Shown: piece by piece, positions 1-5,739 of the stretch | Numbering within the stretch: the stretch's first letter is position 1 | Layout: every line of letters begins with the position of its first letter | Position numbers and translations under genes: made by a program | Origin: CANHEE01 sp043777755 | GTDB lineage: Bacteria; Bacteroidota; Bacteroidia; Chitinophagales; Saprospiraceae | NCBI GenBank assembly: GCA_043777755.1 | Contig: JAYWHK010000008.1 | Location: 1 to 15,152, forward strand | Reading direction: 5' to 3' | DNA: 15,152 nucleotides | The notes under the pieces: model-generated | What the model saw: the letters and a program-made list of their open reading frames with translations, nothing else | Database searches by the model: none | Told to the model about the DNA's origin: nothing

Positions 1-77
1 TACAAACGAAAGAAAAGTATCAATAAAAGAAGAAACCTTTTTACTCAAAACAACTACAAAAGAAACTAATTTGTACC

Positions 78-118
78 GTCCTTAGCTTAATGACATTGGG
101 ATTTAGGGAGGACTTAAG
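78..118. repeat. degenerate REP-like element at trmB 3' end
   Basis: A short imperfect inverted repeat (GTCCT near 78, AGGAC near 109) encloses TTAATGACATTGGGATTTAG. It resembles the better-preserved element at 5584-5667, which shares the blocks GGATTTAGG and AGTCCTCCC on one strand or the other. The trmB stop codon (114-116) lies inside it, so the repeat forms the end of the gene. I read it as a decayed member of a Bacteroidota intergenic repeat family; that is inference from two copies. Confidence 0.4.
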
Positions 119-806
119 AAATCGTAAAACGAATATATTTTGAAACACCACTTCCCGAAATATTCTTCACCTCATAATACGTTTGAATCTCCAATTCTGA
201 GTATTCCAATGGGCTTTTGTACAAATCTTCGTTGGCATAAAGCACCGAACAACGCTCGTCGGCTGCCAATGTTTCCATTGTAAAAGCATACAAATCAGGT
301 GAATCTGTTTTCAAATGTACCAAACCACCTTTTTTTAAAAATTTTCTATAAATATCCAAAAACATCGGCGATGTCAAACGACGATTGCTTTTGCTATCTC
401 TCAAAAATGGGTCAGGAAACGTAATCCAAATCTCATCAACTTCATTTTCTGCAAAAAAAGGTGTTACAATCTCAATACGAGTACGCACAAAAGTAGCATT
501 TGTCAAACCCTTTTCGAGTGCAATCGTAGCTCCTTTCCAAATTCTTGCGCCTTTGATGTCAATGCCAATAAAATTTTTGTCAGCAAAACGCTCCGCCAAA
601 GCGACCGTATATTCACCTCGTCCACACGCCAATTCTAAAATAAGCGGATTGTTATTTTTAAAATGAAGTTCATTCCAGTGACCTGTCAAGTTCACTTTTT
701 CGCCGTCTTGACCATGCAATTGAGGATTTTCATAACTGAAATTCTCAAAAACGTGTGGATAACTCAACAATTCGGCAAATTTTTGTAATTTATTTTTTGT
801 ACTCAA
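114..806 (-). CDS. trmB: tRNA (guanine-N7-)-methyltransferase TrmB
   Basis: TrmB uses S-adenosylmethionine to methylate G46 in the variable loop of tRNAs in the cytoplasm. The 230-residue product has the class I SAM-binding motif ELACGRGEYT at about 58-67, an acidic residue after strand 2 (GIDIKG, D83), and the family signature around FPDPF and NRRL (130-144), followed by KKGGLVHLKTD. Length is normal for the family. The start is TTG (804-806): no in-frame ATG exists before residue 148, and the N-terminus K-N-K-L-Q-K-F starts where Bacteroidota homologues start, so the TTG is well supported. It lies 200 bp downstream of the acyltransferase on the same strand with a 15-bp inverted repeat between, so co-transcription is possible but unproven. 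I saw no consensus promoter of its own. Confidence 0.93.
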   Translation of the reverse strand: MSTKNKLQKFAELLSYPHVFENFSYENPQLHGQDGEKVNLTGHWNELHFKNNNPLILELACGRGEYTVALAERFADKNFIGIDIKGARIWKGATIALEKGLTNATFVRTRIEIVTPFFAENEVDEIWITFPDPFLRDSKSNRRLTSPMFLDIYRKFLKKGGLVHLKTDSPDLYAFTMETLAADERCSVLYANEDLYKSPLEYSELEIQTYYEVKNISGSGVSKYIRFTIS

Positions 807-849
807 AACGAATAAATATTTTTTTAATGAAAAAAAGTCGTAAAATATA

Positions 850-886
850 GAAGTAATATTTTTTGTGAAATAAAAAATATTACTTC
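850..886. repeat. perfect 15-bp inverted repeat between acyltransferase and trmB
   Basis: GAAGTAATATTTTTT (850-864) and its exact complement (872-886) flank a 7-nt loop. On the minus strand the hairpin follows the acyltransferase stop by about 120 nt, and a T-rich stretch follows about 15 nt later, so it could be a weak terminator or an attenuating hairpin ahead of trmB. It is A/T-only apart from the tips, so a chance or slippage origin is also possible. Confidence 0.45.
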
Positions 887-1006
887 AAACTATGTGAACT
901 CCTTACGTTTAGCCAATTATATCGGCTATGTTTCTTATGTGACTATGTGTTTAATTTAAAAAGTAAAACTTGTGCTGCTTATTTTTTCGTTTCACTTAGC
1001 AATAAT

Positions 1007-1879
1007 TTAGCAATCCAACATTTTTTTATGTTTCCAACGCTTATGCGACCACAACCAATCGCCAGGTTTTTTCAGAATAATTGCCTCGACTTTTGCAGCA
1101 TATAAGGTAGAAATTTCTTCTGGAGAAAAATCCTTAGGATTCGGGCAAAGCAACGTTAGCGTACTTTCATAAAAGCCACGTGCAACACGCTGTGTATCAA
1201 GGTAATAAATCGGAAAATCATAATTGTTTGCAATTGAGCCAACGCCATGAAGCCAAGCTGTTTCTTGATTCAGAAACGACAACCAATGCGCTGATTTTAA
1301 ATTGCTCGGGGACTGATCACCCATCAAAACATACATACAAGGTTCTATTTTATGGCGTTCCAAAGCCGCACGAGTTTCAGAAGGCGCAGCCAAAGACATT
1401 CCAAAAGCTGCCCTTTTTTCATTCAAAACAGCTTCTACCTCTTTGTTACTCAACGGTTTATAAATACCAACGACCTGATGCTCAAACCATAAACTCCAAC
1501 CAATAACGCCCCATTCCCAATTGGTAAAATGACTTCCTGTCAAAATCACACTTTTTCCACGCTCAAAATCTTGTAAAGCAAGTGCTGGATTTATAACCTT
1601 ATAACGACGTTTCAATTCCACGGCACTCATGCTCAATCCCTTAAAACCTTCGAGTGTCACATCGCAAAGATTTTTGTAAGCATCATTCATTATTTGAGTT
1701 AATTCCAAATCACTTTTATCAGGAAAACTATTTTTCAGGTTGTTCCAAATCACTTTTTTTCTATACTTTACAACATTTTTCATCATAAAATATAAAAAAT
1801 CAGAAAGCACGTACATTAATGAAAAAGGAATCGCTGAAAAAATACCAATACCCAAACGAATAAAAAAAGCTGACAACAT
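1007..1879 (-). CDS. LpxL/HtrB-family lysophospholipid (lipid A) acyltransferase
   Basis: This family transfers a secondary acyl chain from acyl-ACP onto the Kdo-lipid A precursor at the inner face of the inner membrane. The 290-residue protein has an N-terminal hydrophobic anchor (about 1-33), the catalytic HX4E motif as H117-FTNW-E122 within GSHFTNWEWG, the second family block VVGIYKPLSN (136-145), a GDQSPSN block (187-193), and the C-terminal GDWLWSHKRWKH (273-284) typical of Bacteroidota members. The length fits. ATG at 1877-1879 is the clear start, with a near-consensus promoter only about 10 nt upstream of it. It precedes trmB on the same strand. Acyl-chain specificity and whether the acceptor is lipid A or another lipid cannot be read from the sequence. 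Confidence 0.88.
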   Translation of the reverse strand: MLSAFFIRLGIGIFSAIPFSLMYVLSDFLYFMMKNVVKYRKKVIWNNLKNSFPDKSDLELTQIMNDAYKNLCDVTLEGFKGLSMSAVELKRRYKVINPALALQDFERGKSVILTGSHFTNWEWGVIGWSLWFEHQVVGIYKPLSNKEVEAVLNEKRAAFGMSLAAPSETRAALERHKIEPCMYVLMGDQSPSNLKSAHWLSFLNQETAWLHGVGSIANNYDFPIYYLDTQRVARGFYESTLTLLCPNPKDFSPEEISTLYAAKVEAIILKKPGDWLWSHKRWKHKKMLDC

Positions 1880-1895
1880 GAATGAAGATTTTTCG

Positions 1896-1925
1896 CAAAG
1901 ATACAGAATTTAAATAAAATTCAAA
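1896..1925 (-). promoter_or_regulatory. Bacteroidota sigma-A type promoter for the acyltransferase
   Basis: On the minus strand TTTG (1922-1925) is followed after 18 nt by TATCTTTG (1896-1903), matching the Bacteroidota -33/-7 consensus TTTG and TAnnTTTG. Transcription would start near 1889, leaving a leader of about 10 nt before the ATG at 1879. So short a leader leaves little room for an upstream ribosome-binding element, as is common in this phylum. Confidence 0.75.
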
Positions 1926-1936
1926 AATTTCTGTAC

Positions 1937-1956
1937 AGCCAAGCTCCAGCTTGGCT
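1937..1956. repeat. 20-bp palindrome, REP-like
   Basis: AGCCAAGCT and AGCTTGGCT are exact complements separated only by CC. It lies in an otherwise AT-rich gap and is far more GC-rich than its surroundings, like the REP-type palindromes at 10027, 10130 and 11701. It sits just upstream of the acyltransferase promoter. Confidence 0.5.
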
Positions 1957-2117
1957 TCCTTTAATATTCGGCAACCTCCTCCTGCGGTATTAAATAATTA
2001 TAAATACTAAAAAAAATAAAAAAAAATATTTTTCCAAATTTAAGTATAAAACACTAACAATCAATACTTTAAAAAATATAAATAATTTTAATAACATATA
2101 TTATTAAATAAAATATC

Positions 2118-2168
2118 TACCATTATTAGGGTAGTACTTGAGAATCTCAAAAAAGCCCTGTATCTTTG
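2118..2168 (+). promoter_or_regulatory. promoter with NarL-like 7-2-7 dyad leading to the two-component operon
   Basis: TATCTTTG (2161-2168) is a perfect TAnnTTTG -7 element, and TTG (2138-2140) lies 20 nt upstream at the expected -33 spacing. The dyad TACCATT-AT-TAGGGTA (2118-2133) has the 7-2-7 heptamer arrangement known for NarL-family regulators. A second dyad, TTGAGA-A-TCTCAA (2138-2150), overlaps the -33 element. The first plus-strand gene downstream is the kinase, about 780 nt away. The promoter match is seen; regulator binding is inferred. Confidence 0.6.
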
Positions 2169-2625
2169 CTCTCAGAATTATATATCCGATGAGCAATCAT
2201 TGTGAATTCAACACTCACAAAGCTCACTTCACTTAAAAAAGCAATGATTTTTCAGACCTTCAACAAGTCCGTATAAAGTCAAAATGTAAAATTTAAAAGT
2301 CAAAATTTAGAAGTATTCTAACTAAAAATTTCTTTTTAAATCACCCATTTTAATTTTACCAAAATCACAGCTTTACCAAAAATCATTTTATAAATTGCTT
2401 CCTTTATTTTGTAACGTTTGCTTTTTACATTTTAAAATTTAGCTTTTTACATTTTGACTTTTATTTGTCCTCCTCAACCGATGTGACTCGAATTAAATTC
2501 GGGCATATAATTCTAAAATTTTTCCAAATTTTTTTCAAAGACCGATTTAAGTAGGGTATAGGAATAATTGCTATTTTATAGTAATTTAATCTATTGAAAT
2601 TCGTAAGAACTTAGTCACGTTTAAA
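2169..2625 (+). other. non-coding leader with nested inverted repeats
   Basis: There is no credible ORF here. Outer arms 2175-2190 and 2499-2514 are inverted repeats (14 of 16 positions). Inside them the 17-mer AAAGTCAAAATGTAAAA (2275-2291) has an exact inverted copy at 2445-2461; a further copy in the 2445 orientation lies at 2879-2895. Smaller hairpins occur at 2195-2202/2242-2249, and a 13-bp palindrome CGAATTAAATTCG at 2489-2501. The stretch could be a long structured 5' leader or a decayed MITE-like insertion. Confidence 0.45.
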
Positions 2626-2742
2626 ATTAAAACAAAGTTTTAATAAAATTAGTGAAATTTGATTTAATCGTTGTATCACGATTAGTGAAAATTCGTAAAA
2701 TTAGAGAAAATTCGTGTTTTAAAAAAATACGCTAAGTTGTTA
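2626..2742. repeat. dispersed 117-bp repeat, copy A
   Basis: This stretch aligns with 5376-5493 at roughly 85-90% identity by eye with one gap and in the same orientation. Shared blocks include ACGATTAGTGAAAA, AAAATTCGTG and TAAGTTGTTA. The repeat is itself built from degenerate units of about 15 nt, ATTAGTGAAAATTCG-like. The two copies flank the two-component genes and the region after them. Nothing in it looks coding. From 2743 to the kinase start I see only AT-rich DNA and the 17-mer copy at 2879-2895. Confidence 0.7.
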
Positions 2743-2949
2743 AAAACAACTTGCGACCTAAGGACTTACCAACTACTTACAACAACAAATTTTTCCCGAA
2801 CATTAACCGATTTTGACGGTTTGACTTCTTGAGTAACATCAAAATAGTTTGACGTGTATAGGATTTTTAAATTTAATCTTTTACATTTTGACTTTAATTT
2901 TGCGCTTATTTAAGTGTTTTCACTCGCTAAATCGGAAACCCATGGTCTT

Positions 2950-3588
2950 ATGCCTACAGTACAGACAGTACAAAGTATTTCAAGTCCGTTACCTTCAAAA
3001 ATGGTACTTGAAAACATCGAAGCGGAACGTCAGCGTATTGCACGTGACTTACATGACAGCATTGGAAGTATGCTTTCGGCTGCTATTTTGTTATTCGATG
3101 GTGTAGAAGCTCAGAATACAGAGCGATTCCTTAGAGTCAAGTCCATTTTGCAAGAAACGCACCGTGAGGTACGCCGCATTGCACACAACATTACACCTGC
3201 TTGCTTACAAAAGTTAGGTTTAGTTTCGGCACTTTCCCAGTACTGCAACGAAATCAACGAAGCAAAACTCCTTCTGGTGTATCCTGTTTTTTCTGATAAA
3301 AAAATATTTTCAAAATTAGACCACAACACCCAAGTCAATGTTTTTCGCATTGTCCAAGAGTTGATTCAAAATACCATTAAGCACGCTGAGGCATCGCAGT
3401 TAGATGTTATACTATGTTATAACGAAGACAAAGTGACCATCATTGCGCAAGACAACGGTATTGGTAGTGACAAGCTGAATAGTCCCAAATCGCTTCGATC
3501 TATCAAAGAACGTGTCAAACTTTTAAATGGAAAAATCCGTGTCAAATCCTACTTGAATGAAGGCACTGAAATCCGAATAACAATTTAA
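2950..3588 (+). CDS. sensor-less HisKA_3 (NarX/DegS-type) histidine kinase
   Basis: This cytoplasmic kinase should autophosphorylate on a histidine and pass the phosphate to the regulator encoded just downstream. From the ATG at 2950 it is 212 residues. The HisKA_3 H-box ERQRIARDLHDSIGS carries the phospho-acceptor at H35; the HATPase_c domain follows with N-box ELIQNTIKHA (N141) and G1 box QDNGIG (about 167-172). The family motif GLxNIRERV reads SLRSIKERV, so the first glycine of the G2 region is replaced. There is no transmembrane, TPR, PAS or GAF region, so it must sense something cytoplasmic or depend on a partner. A GTG at 2914 would add 12 residues; it follows a stop directly and ATG 2950 is preferred. 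The regulator starts 44 bp after the stop. Confidence 0.85.
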   Translation: MPTVQTVQSISSPLPSKMVLENIEAERQRIARDLHDSIGSMLSAAILLFDGVEAQNTERFLRVKSILQETHREVRRIAHNITPACLQKLGLVSALSQYCNEINEAKLLLVYPVFSDKKIFSKLDHNTQVNVFRIVQELIQNTIKHAEASQLDVILCYNEDKVTIIAQDNGIGSDKLNSPKSLRSIKERVKLLNGKIRVKSYLNEGTEIRITI

Positions 3589-3632
3589 CAATCCTAAAGT
3601 CCCCTTTGGAGCTTTATGAAAAAAACCGTCCC

Positions 3633-4322
3633 ATGAGTCCATCATTTACACAAGCTGCCAGCAAAGTCACTAAAATTGTCATTGCTGACGATCATCCCAT
3701 GTTTTCACAAGGACTTGCCAACATCATCAACGATGCTGCAAGCGAAACCCTTCAAATCGTTACTATAGTAGATAGTGGCGAAAAAGCCATTCAAGCACTT
3801 CGTCGCTACCGCCCGCAACTCCTTTTAATGGACATGAATATGCCTGATAAAGATGGCTTAGACGTACTCAAAGAAATAAAAGGACAGTTCCGTGACCTCA
3901 AAGTAATTATTCTAACCACTTACAATGACGCTAACCTTGCGAAGGAAGTCTTGCGAGAAGGTGCAAACGGCTATATTTTAAAAACTGCCGACAGTGCTAC
4001 TATATTTAAAGGTATCGAAGAAGTATTGGACAACGGTACTTACGTCAGTGACGAAGTAGAAGTGAGCCGTAGCGCACCAAAAGAACAGTCCGTCGTCAAT
4101 GCTCGTTTTACAGATAAATTTATCAACAAACACAACCTCACAAAAAGAGAAGTTGAAATCCTCCGACTAATCGCTAAAGCAAAAAATAATGTCGAGATAG
4201 GCAAAGAGCTTTTCATCAGCGACCAAACTGTAAGTGTACACCGTAAAAACCTAATGCGCAAGCTTTGTGTGAACAATACCGCAGCACTATTAAAGATTGC
4301 TTACGAAATGAATATTGTGTAA
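3633..4322 (+). CDS. NarL/FixJ-family response regulator, LuxR-type HTH
   Basis: A DNA-binding response regulator of 229 residues from ATG 3633. The receiver domain shows the acidic pair in VIADDHP (D19, D20), phospho-acceptor D67 in LLLMDMNMPDKDG, T95 in VIILTTYND and K117 in GYILKTAD. After a linker of about 35 residues, the C-terminal LuxR HTH reads LTKREVEILRLIAKAKNN..IG..LFIS..TVSVHRKNLMRKL. A TTG at 3606 would add nine residues. A six-codon mini-ORF (ATG 3616) ends in TGA overlapping this ATG as ATGA at 3633-3636, which could couple translation. With the kinase upstream it forms a two-gene system. NarL-type dyads at 2118 and 4561 are plausible targets (inference). A hairpin terminator follows. 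Confidence 0.92.
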   Translation: MSPSFTQAASKVTKIVIADDHPMFSQGLANIINDAASETLQIVTIVDSGEKAIQALRRYRPQLLLMDMNMPDKDGLDVLKEIKGQFRDLKVIILTTYNDANLAKEVLREGANGYILKTADSATIFKGIEEVLDNGTYVSDEVEVSRSAPKEQSVVNARFTDKFINKHNLTKREVEILRLIAKAKNNVEIGKELFISDQTVSVHRKNLMRKLCVNNTAALLKIAYEMNIV

Positions 4323-4336
4323 CGTATTCAGCTAAC

Positions 4337-4390
4337 CAGTGAACAACTAACAATATTGTTCACTGTTAGTTGTTAGTTGTTCACTTTTTT
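4337..4390 (+). terminator. rho-independent terminator after the two-component operon, with competing hairpin
   Basis: AGTGAACAACTAAC (4338-4351) pairs perfectly with 4372-4385, followed by a run of T (4385-4390), 15 nt after the regulator stop. The same 5' arm can instead pair with 4356-4365 (CAGTGAACAA with TTGTTCACTG, 9-nt loop), because the 3' arm is partly duplicated in tandem. The two hairpins are mutually exclusive. Confidence 0.75.
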
Positions 4391-4560
4391 GATAGAATTA
4401 CCATAATTTTTTTATATTTAAAAAAATTAAAAACCATCAAAAAAAGCTAATATTTAAGCTGTTTTTACGCCTAAATCACTCTTTTTACTGTAAAAATCAC
4501 CTTTTTATAAGGTTTTACAAAGAACAAATTAACGTATTAAATTTTATATTATTTAAAAAA

Positions 4561-4606
4561 TACCATATTTTGGGTATATACGGCATTAAAATAAGTCTTA
4601 ACTTTG
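4561..4606 (+). promoter_or_regulatory. second promoter with NarL-like 7-2-7 dyad
   Basis: TAACTTTG (4599-4606) is a perfect TAnnTTTG -7 element. No TTTG lies 18-20 nt upstream; the nearest (4569-4572) is 26 nt away. In its place stands the dyad TACCATA-TT-TTGGGTA (4561-4576), centred about 44 nt before the predicted start, a position typical of activator-dependent promoters. It matches the dyad at 2118-2133 at 13 of 16 positions. Downstream are a doubtful 63-codon ORF and, 1.1 kb away, the surface-protein gene. Confidence 0.5.
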
Positions 4607-4702
4607 TGGTGTCAATTGAAATAAAGAGATTTAATCCATTTGATATTTGTGAACATAAAGCCTTTTTTATAAAAAATTAATAATGAAAAGTTAATAATGA
4701 AA

Positions 4703-4788
4703 AATTAGTAACAGTTACTAATTAAAACAATTATTAGCAGTTCATTAATAATAATAATTAATTAGATAATTACTATCACAGTAATTAT
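4703..4788. repeat. cluster of AT-rich palindromes
   Basis: AATTAGTAAC-A-GTTACTAATT (4703-4723) is a perfect 21-bp palindrome, and ATAATTACT-ATCAC-AGTAATTAT (4766-4788) has 9-bp arms. They lie between simple-sequence tracts of the TAATAATGAA type at about 4678-4700 and, inverted, at 4786-4812. No gene is visible. They may be protein sites or leftovers of slippage in AT-rich DNA. Confidence 0.4.
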
Positions 4789-4829
4789 TCATTATTCATT
4801 ATCAATTTTTAATTAAAAACATTTTTCCC

Positions 4830-5021
4830 ATGATCGTAACGAAACAAATAATTCCCAATTGTTTCTCGCACGTCTATTCCACGTTTAGTTTCTCCAGTGG
4901 TGAGAACACAAACAACCGCAAAGTTACCTATACTAATACATATAGTGATGTCCATATTATTTCTTTAAATAAATTTTTATACGTTTTTAATGAAATAATC
5001 AAGCCCAAATCTACTTCCTGA
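4830..5021 (+). CDS. doubtful small hypothetical ORF (63 codons)
   Basis: An ATG-started ORF of 63 codons in a patch that is less AT-rich than its surroundings, about 220 nt after the promoter at 4561-4606. The product is polar, Ser/Thr/Asn-rich, with no signal peptide, membrane segment or motif that I recognise. It could be a real small gene driven by that promoter, a fragment of an older gene, or chance. The only support is the promoter upstream and the compositional change. Confidence 0.2.
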   Translation: MIVTKQIIPNCFSHVYSTFSFSSGENTNNRKVTYTNTYSDVHIISLNKFLYVFNEIIKPKSTS

Positions 5022-5375
5022 ATGGTTTTACACTTCTGGAGCCTTAGAGAGGGAAAAATTTTCCAAAAAAATTAAAGTTTTTTCTAATACAAGATAAAGT
5101 TGGCACAATATTTTAATATACATTGACGCTGACAGAAACGTAGAAAAGTATAATTTGATAGTGAGCAACATCAAATCTTGTTTTTCTAAAAACACTTGGA
5201 AATAAAGGAAAATAATAGTAGTTGAAAAAAGTTTTAGGTTGTCAGCCTTCATTCATTTTTTAACAACTATCATCAAAACAAAGGTTTTTTAATAATCGCT
5301 CAATTATTTTAAAACACAAATTTTGAAAAATTTATTTCTTACATTTTTTGTAATAACTTATTGATACGCTTAATA
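5022..5375. other. intergenic stretch, nothing recognised
   Basis: I see no credible gene, RNA or strong hairpin here. A 74-codon minus-strand reading frame (5028-5252) has no motif and no promoter and is probably chance. Confidence 0.4.
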
Positions 5376-5493
5376 ATTAAAACTTAGTTTTAATATAATT
5401 AGTGAAATTAGATTTAATTTTTACACCACGATTAGTGAAAATTTGTTAAATTAGACAAAATTCGTGATTAAAATTAAATACGTTAAGTTGTTA
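5376..5493. repeat. dispersed 117-bp repeat, copy B
   Basis: Same-orientation partner of 2626-2742 (hand alignment, about 85-90% identity, one gap). Both copies begin at ATTAAAAC and end at TAAGTTGTTA. Being direct repeats 2.75 kb apart, recombination between them would remove the two-component operon and the promoter at 4561. Confidence 0.7.
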
Positions 5494-5583
5494 CATTTTT
5501 ACAGAAGCCATTAAAAAAAGTTAAAATCGCTCAATTTTTTCCAATTTTAATACTTCTCATGTTGTACTTACACAAGTTCAAAG

Positions 5584-5667
5584 CTAAAAGTCCTATATGA
5601 ACACGATACGTACTTATCTACGTTGGTAAGTCCTCCCATCAGGGGAGGATTTAGGAGGGGCTTTTAG
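5584..5667. repeat. REP-like hairpin element upstream of the surface-protein gene
   Basis: AAGTCCTCCC (5628-5637) pairs with GGGAGGATTT (5643-5652) as a 10-bp stem with one G.U pair and a 5-nt loop. CTAAAAG (5584-5590) and CTTTTAG (5661-5667) form an outer 7-bp stem. The GC-rich core stands out from AT-rich flanks. It resembles intergenic palindromes common in Bacteroidota and the degenerate copy at 78-118. It lies in the untranslated region before the 5740 gene and would fold in its mRNA. Confidence 0.55.
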
Positions 5668-5739
5668 TACGGTTCGCATTTATTAACCATTTTGCATAAT
5701 TTTTTTTATTAATTTAACCAACAACAAATTTTTTTTCTT

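Noticed and set aside
2543..2558. Third possible NarL-like site at the GGGTA near 2554
   Set aside because: Only one half-site (TAGGGTA) is present; the other heptamer does not begin with TACC.
2849..3106. Plus-strand ORF overlapping the kinase start in another frame, considered as a lost sensor domain
   Set aside because: The translation shows no sensor or membrane-domain character and it runs through the 17-mer repeat copy at 2879-2895; probably chance.
3111..3350. Minus-strand ORF of 79 codons inside the kinase gene
   Set aside because: It lies wholly opposite a well-supported histidine kinase and shows no motif or promoter; it is a shadow frame.
5028..5252. Minus-strand ORF of 74 codons
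   Set aside because: Leu/Phe/Ile-rich product typical of AT-rich non-coding DNA, with no recognised motif, no promoter and no conserved context that I can see.
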